From Savagea sp. (GTDB lineage: Bacteria > Bacillota > Bacilli > Bacillales_A > Planococcaceae): a stretch of DNA of 14,315 nucleotides. The position numbers and the translations under genes were made by a program. The DNA lies in the NCBI GenBank assembly GCA_030152265.1, contig JASLHQ010000248.1:1-14315 (forward strand), read 5' to 3'. Positions 6,826 to 14,315 of the stretch are shown here, piece by piece; within the stretch, counting starts at the first letter, position 1; the number at the start of each line of letters is the position of its first letter. The notes under the pieces were generated by a model, which was given only the letters and a program-made list of their open reading frames with translations, was not told where the DNA came from and did no database searches.

Positions 6826-7239
6826 TTATTTTTTAGGTTTTTTAACACCGTATTGTGAACGGCTTTGTTTACGATCCGTAACACCCGCAGTATCGAGCGC
6901 TCCACGAACTACGTGGTAACGAACCCCCGGTAAGTCTTTAACACGTCCTCCACGGATAAGAACAACACTGTGTTCTTGAAGGTTGTGACCTTCACCAGGA
7001 ATGTACGCGTTCACCTCTAATGTGTTCGTTAAACGAACACGTGCATATTTACGTAAAGCCGAGTTCGGTTTTTTAGGCTTCATCGTTCCTACACGTGTAC
7101 ACACTCCACGTTTTTGTGGTGAGTTTACAGTAGTCATCGATTTTTTGAAGCTGTTGTACATTTTACCGAGAGCTGGTGATTTAGAACCTGCTTTTTTCGA
7201 TTTACGTGGCTTGCGAACTAATTGGTTAATCGTTGGCAT
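6826..7239 (-). CDS. rpsL: 30S ribosomal protein S12 (uS12)
   Basis: S12 lies at the decoding centre and controls fidelity. I chose the ATG at 7237-7239 (MPTINQLVRKP), giving 137 residues. The longer frame to 7257 would translate the GAGAGGAGGACG ribosome binding site. Conserved blocks are SPQKRGVCTRV (40-50), KKPNSALRKYARVRL (56-70), GEGHNLQEHSVVLIRGGRVKDLPGVRYH (around 82-109) and the basic end YGVKKPKK. The lysines matching E. coli K42, K43 and K87 and the proline matching P90 are present, so no classic streptomycin-resistance change is seen there. Odd: residue 54 is Lys (AAG, 7078-7080) where bacterial S12 nearly always has Thr before PKKPNS. Confidence 0.97.
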   Translation of the reverse strand: MPTINQLVRKPRKSKKAGSKSPALGKMYNSFKKSMTTVNSPQKRGVCTRVGTMKPKKPNSALRKYARVRLTNTLEVNAYIPGEGHNLQEHSVVLIRGGRVKDLPGVRYHVVRGALDTAGVTDRKQSRSQYGVKKPKK

Positions 7240-7298
7240 TTTTCGTCCTCCTCTCAAAAATTCTTAATACCACACATCCAGGTGGTTCATTTTTAGGT

Positions 7299-7330
7299 AA
7301 AAACAAAAGCTTTTGTGAATTTTCACAAAA
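7299..7330 (-). terminator. Weak overlapping hairpins between rplGB and rpsL (possible partial terminator)
   Basis: In minus-strand RNA, TTTTGTG (7324-7330) pairs with CACAAAA (7311-7317). The overlapping palindrome CAAAAGCTTTTG (7304-7315) is followed by TTTTT (7299-7303). The two stems share bases and exclude each other. Both are almost all A-U, so at best they cause leaky termination or pausing. They begin a few bases after the rplGB stop. Confidence 0.3.
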
Positions 7331-7333
7331 ACA

Positions 7334-7582
7334 TTACTCAATCAAAGCGACTATCGATGCCGCAACTTGTATACCAGCAGCTTCACCGAGGGCTTTTTTC
7401 GATTCAACATACGTTACAGGAAGCTGTCTTTTGTTGGCCTCCTCGAGGATCGGCAACAAGAGATTCGCATCCGCATCTTTAGCGATGACGATCTCGACTG
7501 CTTTGCCTGCTCGAATCGTTTTGAATGTTTGTTTTATACCGATGATTGTTTGATTTGCCTTAGCTACCTTTTCATAAGACAT
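7334..7582 (-). CDS. rplGB: L7Ae-family k-turn RNA-binding protein (YbxF-like)
   Basis: This is an 82-residue member of the L7Ae/L30e/S12e/Gadd45 family. The B. subtilis relative YbxF (also called RplGB) has the same length and gene position and binds kink-turn RNA; its cellular role is not settled. Visible family features are the N-terminal IGIKQTFKTIRAGKA, the strand and turn EIVIAKDADANLLLPILEEA (residues 30-49), VTYVESKKALGEAAG (56-70), which corresponds to the RNA-contact loop, and a short hydrophobic C-terminal end. The ATG at 7580-7582 follows GGAGG at 7590-7594. It lies between rpoC and rpsL and is the first gene behind the promoter at 7626-7654, so it is likely co-transcribed with the str genes. 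Confidence 0.92.
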   Translation of the reverse strand: MSYEKVAKANQTIIGIKQTFKTIRAGKAVEIVIAKDADANLLLPILEEANKRQLPVTYVESKKALGEAAGIQVAASIVALIE

Positions 7583-7625
7583 GATGCTTCCTCCAAAGTA
7601 GAGACATTAACTATCAACCTTTTGT

Positions 7626-7654
7626 ATATTATCATTTTGATTCTACACTGTCAA
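7626..7654 (-). promoter_or_regulatory. Sigma-A promoter of the rplGB-str operon
   Basis: A perfect -35 box TTGACA (7649-7654) is followed after 17 bases by TAATAT (7626-7631, 4 of 6). The -10 box is preceded by TG and one base, an extended -10 arrangement. The predicted start is near 7619, giving a leader of about 37 bases before rplGB. It lies just after a hairpin that follows rpoC, so the str genes can be expressed independently of rpoBC. Confidence 0.75.
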
Positions 7655-7669
7655 CACTTATCATGAAAT

Positions 7670-7696
7670 AATTAGGGAGAAAAAATCTCCCTAATT
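7670..7696 (-). terminator. Hairpin after rpoC (partial terminator or processing site)
   Basis: AATTAGGGAGA pairs perfectly with TCTCCCTAATT (11 pairs, 5-base loop), starting four bases after the rpoC stop codon. After the GC-rich part of the stem come AATTATTTC on the minus strand, a poor T tract. It may terminate only part of the transcripts or protect the rpoC 3' end. Confidence 0.55.
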
Positions 7697-7699
7697 CAA

Positions 7700-10600
7700 T
7701 TATTGCTGTTCAGTCGTCACAAGTGCTGCTTCCGCTTTTGATAAAGCTTCTTCATCACATTGCATCTCTAATTGACGGTAGCGTTGCATACCCGTTCCAG
7801 CCGGAACGAGTTTTCCGAGAATGACGTTCTCTTTCAAGCCGAGAAGTTCGTCTGTCTTTCCTTTGATCGCTGCATCTGTAAGAACGCGTGTCGTTTCTTG
7901 GAAAGATGCTGCTGAAAGGAATGATTCTGTCTCGAGTGATGCTTTCGTAATTCCGAGAATAACCGGGCGGCTCGTCGCTGGGACTTTGCCATTCATAATT
8001 GCATCGGCGTTCGCTTCTGAGAATTGGTGAATGTCCAAGAGTGATCCCGGTAACAATTCCGTATCTCCAGCTTCGATGACACGCACTTTGCGAAGCATTT
8101 GGCGAACCATCACTTCAACGTGTTTATCACCGATTTCAACACCTTGCATACGGTAAACTTTTTGTACTTCTTTCAAGAGATACTCTTGAACTGTCGCTAC
8201 GTCGCGAACGACGATTAATTCTTTCGGGTCAATTGAACCTTCAGTGATCAAGTCTCCACGGTCTACTTGATCCCCTACGTCCACTTTTAAGCGAGCGTTG
8301 TAAGGAGCTAAGTATTTACGTGTTTCCACTTCACCTTGAATCGTGACTTCTTTTTGACCTTCGCGAATTTCTTCTACTTCTATAACTTCACCTTTGATTT
8401 CCGAAATGACCGCTTTACCTTTCGGATTACGCGCTTCGAAAATCTCTTGAATACGTGGAAGACCTTGTGTGATGTCGTCTCCCGCAACTCCACCTGTATG
8501 GAATGTACGCATCGTTAACTGTGTACCTGGTTCACCGATTGATTGGGCCGCAATAATACCTACTGCTTCTCCTACTTCAACCTCTTCTCCAGTCGCTAAG
8601 TTAATACCGTAACATTTTTTACATACACCGTGTTTCGTATTACATGTGAATGCAGAGCGAATTGTAACTTCTTCGATTCCTGCTTGCACGATTTCTTGTG
8701 CGAGGTCTGCTGTAATTAAACCGTCTTTTTCAACGATCACTTTATTTGAATCTGGGTAGTAAATTGTTTTCTTTGCGTGACGTCCTTCAATACGCTCTTC
8801 TAAAGTTTCGATAATTTCCGAACCTTCGCGAAGCGCACGAATTTCGAGGCCACGATCTGTACCACAATCATCTTCACGAACGATTACGTCTTGTGCAACG
8901 TCAACGAGACGACGTGTTAAGTACCCTGAGTCAGCCGTCTTAAGTGCTGTATCAGCAAGACCTTTACGCGCACCGTGAGTTGAAATGAAGTACTCAAGAA
9001 CTGTTAACCCTTCACGGAATGACGATTTGATTGGAAGTTCAATAATACGTCCAGCCGGGTTGGCCATGAGACCACGCATACCTGCGAGCTGTGTAAAGTT
9101 AGATGCGTTACCACGCGCTCCTGAGTCAGCCATCATGAAGATCGGGTTCGTATCTTCGAGTGATTCCATCAATTTGTCTTGAATGATATCTTTCGCTTCA
9201 CTCCAGTAAGAAATGACGCGGTCATAGCGCTCTTCCTCCGTGATTAAACCACGACGGAATTGTTTCATGACACGATCTACTTTCAACTGTGCTTCATCCA
9301 AAATTTCACCTTTGTTTGGAAGTACGACGATATCTGAAATACCGATTGTAATTCCTGCACGCGTTGAATATTTAAATCCGAGATCTTTCAAACGGTCAAG
9401 CATTTTTGATGTTTCTGTAATATGGAAACGTTTGAACACTTCTGCGATGATACTTCCTAAAATACCTTTTTTAAAAGGTGCGACAAGCTCTGCATTCGCT
9501 AAATGTTCTTTCACATTTTCTGTACCATCAATAAAGTATTTATCTGGCGTTTCAACTTGCAAGTTGTGCAATGTAGGTTCGTTAATATATGGGAACGATT
9601 CAGGTAAAATTTCGTTGAAAATAATTTTACCAACCGTCGTCAATAATAACTTATTGTTCTCTTCTTCTGTAAACGTCGGGTTATTTAAAGACCCTGCGTG
9701 GACAGCTACACGTGAGTGTAAGTGTACATGACCATTTTGATACGCGATTAACGCTTCGTTCGCATTTGCAAATACAAAACCTTCACCTGCTGCACCTTTA
9801 CGTTCGAGTGTTAAGTAGTAGTTTCCTAAAACCATATCTTGAGAAGGTGTTACGACAGGTTTTCCGTCTTTCGGGTTCAAAATGTTTTGTGCCGCTAACA
9901 TGAGCAAACGTGCTTCCGCTTGCGCTTCTGCTGATAAAGGCACGTGAACAGCCATTTGGTCACCGTCGAAGTCAGCATTATATGCTGTACATACGAGTGG
10001 GTGAAGCGTGATGGCACGGCCTTCTACTAAAACAGGTTCGAAAGCTTGAATACCTAAACGGTGAAGCGTAGGTGCACGGTTTAAAAGTACTGGATGTTCT
10101 TGGATAACGTCTTCAAGTACGTCCCATACTTCAGCATGTTGACGTTCAATTTTACGTTTTGCACTCTTAATGTTATGTGCGAGTTTACGCTCTACTAATT
10201 CTTTCATAACGAAAGGTTTGAACAATTCAATTGCCATCTCTTTCGGAAGACCACATTGGTACATTTTTAAGTTAGGTCCGACGACGATAACAGAACGTCC
10301 TGAGTAGTCAACACGTTTTCCGAGTAAGTTTTGACGGAAGCGTCCTTGTTTCCCTTTCAACATGTGCGAAAGTGATTTTAACGGACGGTTCCCTGGTCCT
10401 GTAACAGGACGACCACGACGACCGTTATCAACGAGCGCGTCTACTGCTTCTTGCAACATACGTTTTTCGTTTTGGACGATGATGCCTGGTGCACCGAGGT
10501 CAAGCAAACGTTTCAAACGGTTGTTACGGTTGATCACTCGACGGTAAAGATCGTTCAAGTCACTCGTCGCGAAACGTCCACCGTCTAATTGAACCATCGG

Positions 10601-11317
10601 GCGCAATTCAGGTGGGATGACAGGTAACACTTCGAGAACCATCCACTCTGGACGGTTTCCTGAGTTACGGAATGACTCGACAACTTCCAAACGACGAATA
10701 GCACGCGTACGACGCTGTCCTTGTACTGTTTTTAATTCTTCTTTTAACATTTCTGTCTCTTTATCGAGATCAATGCTTGCTAAAAGTTGTTCAATCGCTT
10801 CTGCACCCATGAGCGCAACGAATTTTGAACCGTACTTCTCGCGGTACATACGGTATTCTTTTTCTGAAAGCAATTGTTTTTTCTCAAGTGGTGTATCTGC
10901 TGGTTCAATTACAACGTAAGATGCGAAGTAAATGACTTCTTCCAAAGCTCGTGGTGTCATATCTAAAATGAGTCCCATACGGCTCGGGATTCCTTTGAAA
11001 TACCAAATGTGTGTCACTGGTGCTGCAAGTTCGATATGTCCCATGCGTTCACGACGAACTTTTTGACGTGTGACTTCAACTCCACAACGGTCACAAACGA
11101 CACCTTTGTAACGGACGCGTTTATACTTTCCACAATGACATTCCCAATCTTTCGTAGGTCCGAAAATACGTTCACAGAATAAACCATCTTTTTCTGGCTT
11201 TAACGTTCTGTAGTTAATCGTTTCTGGTTTCTTCACTTCACCGTAAGACCATGAACGGATTTTATCTGGAGAAGCGAGACCAATTTTCATATATTCAAAG
11301 TTGTTTACATCAATCAA
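7700..11317 (-). CDS. rpoC: DNA-directed RNA polymerase subunit beta'
   Basis: RpoC carries the catalytic magnesium of RNA polymerase. It is 1205 residues, near the B. subtilis length of 1199 and without the large insertions of proteobacterial forms. The N-terminal zinc ribbon uses Cys60, 62, 75 and 78. The catalytic NADFDGD motif is at residues 447-453 (bases 9959-9979) with all three Asp present. The second zinc site uses Cys818, 892, 899 and 902. The bridge-helix region is around 772-805 (FISTHGARKGLADTALKTAD) and the trigger loop around 917-967 (GEPGTQLTMRTFHTGG). The start is a TTG (11315-11317, protein MIDVNNFEYM), fixed by homology and by AGGGAGGT seven bases upstream. It follows rpoB by 105 bases. 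Confidence 0.98.
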   Translation of the reverse strand: MIDVNNFEYMKIGLASPDKIRSWSYGEVKKPETINYRTLKPEKDGLFCERIFGPTKDWECHCGKYKRVRYKGVVCDRCGVEVTRQKVRRERMGHIELAAPVTHIWYFKGIPSRMGLILDMTPRALEEVIYFASYVVIEPADTPLEKKQLLSEKEYRMYREKYGSKFVALMGAEAIEQLLASIDLDKETEMLKEELKTVQGQRRTRAIRRLEVVESFRNSGNRPEWMVLEVLPVIPPELRPMVQLDGGRFATSDLNDLYRRVINRNNRLKRLLDLGAPGIIVQNEKRMLQEAVDALVDNGRRGRPVTGPGNRPLKSLSHMLKGKQGRFRQNLLGKRVDYSGRSVIVVGPNLKMYQCGLPKEMAIELFKPFVMKELVERKLAHNIKSAKRKIERQHAEVWDVLEDVIQEHPVLLNRAPTLHRLGIQAFEPVLVEGRAITLHPLVCTAYNADFDGDQMAVHVPLSAEAQAEARLLMLAAQNILNPKDGKPVVTPSQDMVLGNYYLTLERKGAAGEGFVFANANEALIAYQNGHVHLHSRVAVHAGSLNNPTFTEEENNKLLLTTVGKIIFNEILPESFPYINEPTLHNLQVETPDKYFIDGTENVKEHLANAELVAPFKKGILGSIIAEVFKRFHITETSKMLDRLKDLGFKYSTRAGITIGISDIVVLPNKGEILDEAQLKVDRVMKQFRRGLITEEERYDRVISYWSEAKDIIQDKLMESLEDTNPIFMMADSGARGNASNFTQLAGMRGLMANPAGRIIELPIKSSFREGLTVLEYFISTHGARKGLADTALKTADSGYLTRRLVDVAQDVIVREDDCGTDRGLEIRALREGSEIIETLEERIEGRHAKKTIYYPDSNKVIVEKDGLITADLAQEIVQAGIEEVTIRSAFTCNTKHGVCKKCYGINLATGEEVEVGEAVGIIAAQSIGEPGTQLTMRTFHTGGVAGDDITQGLPRIQEIFEARNPKGKAVISEIKGEVIEVEEIREGQKEVTIQGEVETRKYLAPYNARLKVDVGDQVDRGDLITEGSIDPKELIVVRDVATVQEYLLKEVQKVYRMQGVEIGDKHVEVMVRQMLRKVRVIEAGDTELLPGSLLDIHQFSEANADAIMNGKVPATSRPVILGITKASLETESFLSAASFQETTRVLTDAAIKGKTDELLGLKENVILGKLVPAGTGMQRYRQLEMQCDEEALSKAEAALVTTEQQ

Positions 11318-11332
11318 GGAGCCTACCTCCCT
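11315..11332 (-). promoter_or_regulatory. Ribosome binding site deciding the TTG start of rpoC
   Basis: AGGGAGGT (11325-11332) lies seven bases upstream of TTG (11315-11317). No ATG occurs in frame at a better position: the next is codon 10, which would delete conserved N-terminal residues (DVNNFEY). Confidence 0.85.
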
Positions 11333-11391
11333 ATATGTTTTAATATTTTGCGTGGCTGTTCACAAAACATTTTATCGAATTGTATAGTGAT

Positions 11392-11415
11392 GCGGGAAGC
11401 AAGAGTGCTTCCCGC
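11392..11415 (-). other. GC-rich stem-loop in the rpoB-rpoC gap
   Basis: GCGGGAAGC pairs perfectly with GCTTCCCGC (9 pairs, 6-base loop) 7 bases after the rpoB stop. On the minus strand it is followed by ATCACTATAC, with no T tract, so it should not terminate rpoBC transcription. Likely roles are mRNA processing or 3'-end protection. On the plus strand it is followed by CCTTTTCTTAT, so a weak terminator for antisense transcripts is also possible. Confidence 0.6.
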
Positions 11416-11422
11416 CCTTTTC

Positions 11423-14315
11423 TTATGATACAGGCTGATCTTCACCGACGACATTCAATTCATCTTGATGCATATCATCTTCTTCAGAATCGCGCATCTC
11501 AATTTCTTCGAAGTCTTCTGTTAACATTTTAACGTCTAACCCTAAACTTTGAAGTTCTTTAATGAGAACTTTAAATGATTCAGGAACTCCTGGTTGCGGT
11601 ACACTTTCACCTTTAACGATCGCTTCGTATGTTTTCACACGTCCGACGACATCATCAGATTTAACCGTTAAGATTTCTTGTAACGTGTATGCCGCACCAT
11701 AAGCTTCAAGCGCCCAAACTTCCATCTCTCCGAAACGCTGTCCACCGAACTGAGCTTTACCTCCGAGTGGTTGTTGTGTGACGAGTGAGTATGGTCCAGT
11801 TGAACGAGCGTGAAGCTTGTCGTCAACCATGTGCGCAAGTTTGATCAAATACATGACCCCTACAGATACACGGCTGTCGAATGGCTCACCAGTACGTCCG
11901 TCATAAAGAACAGTTTTTCCGTCACGATCCATCCCAGCTTCTTCCATCGTCTCCCAAACATCTTGCTCGTTCGCACCATCGAATACAGGTGTCGCTGTAT
12001 GGATGCCTAAGTTGCGCGCTGCCATACCTAAGTGCATTTCAAGAACTTGCCCGATATTCATACGCGATGGAACACCGAGTGGGTTTAACATGACATCGAT
12101 CGGCGTACCGTCTGGCATAAATGGCATATCTTCCTCCGGTAAAATACGAGAGATAACCCCTTTGTTACCGTGACGTCCCGCCATTTTGTCACCGACTGAA
12201 ATTTTACGTTTTTGAACGATGTAAACACGTACGAGTTGGTTTACACCTGGTGGTAATTCGTCGCCGTCTTCACGGTTGAATACTTTCACGTCTAAAATAA
12301 TACCGCCTGCTCCGTGTGGTACACGCAATGAAGTATCACGTACTTCACGTGCTTTCTCACCGAAAATCGCATGTAAAAGACGCTCTTCTGCCGTTAATTC
12401 TGTAACTCCTTTTGGTGTTACTTTACCGACTAAAATGTCACCATCTCGAACTTCAGCTCCGATTCGAATAATTCCACGGTCGTCTAAGTTGCGAAGCGCA
12501 TCTTCTCCGACGTTCGGAATATCGCGTGTAATCTCTTCTGGTCCGAGTTTCGTATCACGTGCTTCCGATTCATACTCTTCAATATGAATCGACGTAAATA
12601 CGTCATCTTTTACGAGACGCTCACTCATAATGATCGCATCTTCGTAGTTGTATCCGTCCCAAGTCATAAACGCTGTTAATACGTTACGTCCGAGCGCAAG
12701 TTCACCTTGCTCCATCGATGGTCCGTCCGCTAAAATATCGAGCGGCTTCACACGATCGCCAACTGAAACGATTGGACGTTGGTTATAACATGTTCCTTGG
12801 TTAGAACGGATGAAGTTGTCTAATTTATAAGATGTTAAGTCACCTTGTACTTCTTTGCCGTCCACTTCTTCGATACGACGAACGCGAATTTCACGTGCTT
12901 CTACGTGTTCTACGATTCCGTCGTATTTCGCAAGCACAGCTGCTCCTGAGTCACGCGCTGACACGTGTTCCATTCCTGTACCGACTAATGGCGATTCAGG
13001 ATTTAATAAAGGAACTGCTTGACGTTGCATGTTCGCTCCCATGAGAGCACGGTTCGAGTCATCGTTTTCAAGGAACGGAATACATGCAGTCGCTGCCGAA
13101 ACAACTTGCTTTGGCGAAACGTCCATGTAGTCAATTTGTTCACGTTTGAATACCGTATTATCCCCTTGGAAACGACCGACAACTTCTTCATTTAAGAATG
13201 AACCGTCTTCCGCTAAAGGTGCGTTCGCCTGTGCGACGACGTAATTATCTTCTAAGTCCGCAGTTAAATAATCAATTTGTCCTGTGACGCGACCTGTCTC
13301 TGGATCGACTTTACGATATGGTGTTTCGATAAAGCCAAATTTATTCACTTTCGCAAATGTTGAAAGTGAGTTAATGAGCCCGATGTTCGGTCCCTCAGGT
13401 GTTTCAATCGGACACATACGTCCGTAATGAGAGTAGTGAACGTCACGAACTTCCATACCTGCACGTTCACGCGTTAAACCACCAGGTCCAAGTGCAGATA
13501 AACGACGCTTATGCGTAAGTTCCGCAAGCGGGTTCGTCTGGTCCATGAACTGTGATAATTGAGAGCTTCCGAAGAACTCTTTAATTGATGCGATGACTGG
13601 ACGGATATTAATTAATTGTTGTGGTACGATCGATTGCGTGTCATTAATTGACATACGCTCTTTTACGACACGTTCCATACGTGAAAGTCCAATACGGAAT
13701 TGGTTTTGCAATAACTCACCAACCGAACGCAAACGACGGTTTCCTAAATGGTCGATATCATCTGTGTTCCCGACACCGTGTAACAAGTTAAAGAAGTAAC
13801 TAATCGATGAAATAATGTCAGCAGGTGTAATACATTTCACTTCTTCATCTACATTCGCGTTAGAAATAACGTTAATGATTTGTCCCTCTTCACCTTTAGG
13901 TGCGTAAATTTTTACAGATTGAATGACAATTGGCTCATCAAGCGCACCGCCGACTTGAGTGATTTCCTCTGTGCAAAGACCAGCTTCGAAGTGAGGAAGT
14001 AAACGATCAAGTGTACGACGATCCATCATTTCGCCTTTTTCAATTAAAATTTCTCCTGTTTCTGGATCCACTAAAGTTTCAGCGATTTTTTGATTGAAAA
14101 GACGATTTTGTAAATGGAGCTTTTTATTCATTTTATAACGACCGACATTCGCTAAATCATAACGCTTCGGATCAAAGAAACGTGAATAAATTAAATTTTT
14201 CGCACTGTCTAATGTAGGTGGTTCACCAGGGCGAAGACGCTCATAAATTTCAAGCAATGCTTTTTCAGAGCTTTCTGTGTTATCTTTTTCTAAAGTGTTA
14301 CGTAAAAACTCATTG
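11423..14315 (-). CDS. rpoB: DNA-directed RNA polymerase subunit beta, N-terminal part missing
   Basis: The window contains the last 963 residues of RpoB. The frame stays open to the window edge (NEFLRNTLEKDNTESSEKAL at the cut), so the TTG at 14257 is not the start; roughly the first 245 residues are outside, judged from the B. subtilis protein. The rifampicin-binding region SSQLSQFMDQTNPLAEL and THKRRLSAL (13490-13567) has the wild-type residues at the common resistance sites (Gln, Asp, His and Ser equivalents of E. coli 513, 516, 526 and 531). The catalytic-side motif GDKMAGRHGNKGV is at about 12160-12190, followed by SRMNIGQVLEMHLG. The C-terminal clamp segment YGAAYTLQEILTVKSDD and a short acidic tail (EEIEMRDSEEDD) end the protein. 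It forms the polymerase core with RpoC. Confidence 0.98.
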   Translation of the reverse strand, partial: NEFLRNTLEKDNTESSEKALLEIYERLRPGEPPTLDSAKNLIYSRFFDPKRYDLANVGRYKMNKKLHLQNRLFNQKIAETLVDPETGEILIEKGEMMDRRTLDRLLPHFEAGLCTEEITQVGGALDEPIVIQSVKIYAPKGEEGQIINVISNANVDEEVKCITPADIISSISYFFNLLHGVGNTDDIDHLGNRRLRSVGELLQNQFRIGLSRMERVVKERMSINDTQSIVPQQLINIRPVIASIKEFFGSSQLSQFMDQTNPLAELTHKRRLSALGPGGLTRERAGMEVRDVHYSHYGRMCPIETPEGPNIGLINSLSTFAKVNKFGFIETPYRKVDPETGRVTGQIDYLTADLEDNYVVAQANAPLAEDGSFLNEEVVGRFQGDNTVFKREQIDYMDVSPKQVVSAATACIPFLENDDSNRALMGANMQRQAVPLLNPESPLVGTGMEHVSARDSGAAVLAKYDGIVEHVEAREIRVRRIEEVDGKEVQGDLTSYKLDNFIRSNQGTCYNQRPIVSVGDRVKPLDILADGPSMEQGELALGRNVLTAFMTWDGYNYEDAIIMSERLVKDDVFTSIHIEEYESEARDTKLGPEEITRDIPNVGEDALRNLDDRGIIRIGAEVRDGDILVGKVTPKGVTELTAEERLLHAIFGEKAREVRDTSLRVPHGAGGIILDVKVFNREDGDELPPGVNQLVRVYIVQKRKISVGDKMAGRHGNKGVISRILPEEDMPFMPDGTPIDVMLNPLGVPSRMNIGQVLEMHLGMAARNLGIHTATPVFDGANEQDVWETMEEAGMDRDGKTVLYDGRTGEPFDSRVSVGVMYLIKLAHMVDDKLHARSTGPYSLVTQQPLGGKAQFGGQRFGEMEVWALEAYGAAYTLQEILTVKSDDVVGRVKTYEAIVKGESVPQPGVPESFKVLIKELQSLGLDVKMLTEDFEEIEMRDSEEDDMHQDELNVVGEDQPVS

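Noticed and set aside
7240..7257. Longer N-terminus for S12 (MRGGRK extension)
   Set aside because: It translates the GGAGG ribosome binding site. S12 proteins of Bacillales begin MPTINQL.
9240..9731. Plus-strand frame of 163 codons inside rpoC
   Set aside because: It is the reverse complement of conserved RpoC coding sequence. Long antisense frames are expected from biased codon use.
11318..11422. Promoter for rpoC in the rpoB-rpoC gap
   Set aside because: TATACAAT-like and TAAAAC boxes exist, but no acceptable -35 box lies at 16-18 bases except a weak TTGTGA-17-TAAAAC pair.

Overview
This window is core translation and transcription machinery from a Gram-positive bacterium of the order Bacillales. 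All confident genes lie on the minus strand. In transcription order they run from the high-coordinate end: rpoB (5' end cut), rpoC, an L7Ae-family k-turn protein (rplGB/ybxF), rpsL, rpsG, fusA, tuf, rpsJ, rplC, rplD, rplW and rplB (3' end cut). A contiguous rpoBC - str - S10 layout is typical of Bacillaceae and Planococcaceae. The wording of EF-Tu, RpoB and RpoC looks closest to Planococcaceae-type sequences as I remember them, but I cannot fix the genus. Base composition looks moderately AT-rich by eye; it was not computed.

Layout: 11423-14315 is rpoB and 7700-11317 is rpoC, which starts at TTG behind a strong ribosome binding site. The 117-base gap after rpoC holds a hairpin and then a near-consensus sigma-A promoter that can start an rplGB-rpsL-rpsG-fusA-tuf transcript. 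After tuf there is a strong intrinsic terminator (2771-2804). The 400-base gap 2420-2819 then carries two sigma-A-type promoters for the S10 operon, a terminator-like hairpin between them, two very short open frames and a structured leader before rpsJ. From rpsJ on, the genes are packed tightly; rplD and rplW overlap by one base.

The genes work together in obvious ways. RpoB and RpoC form the RNA polymerase active centre. S12, S7, S10, L3, L4, L23 and L2 are ribosomal proteins. EF-G and EF-Tu drive elongation. Their co-location allows matched expression.

I found no mobile element, CRISPR array, tRNA, rRNA or unknown protein family, and the coding content is ordinary. What deserves a second look is the RNA-level architecture: a possible leader-peptide/attenuator in front of the S10 operon, a long fusA-tuf hairpin, stem-loops in every gap of the rpoBC-str block, and a Thr-to-Lys change in the most conserved loop of S12.
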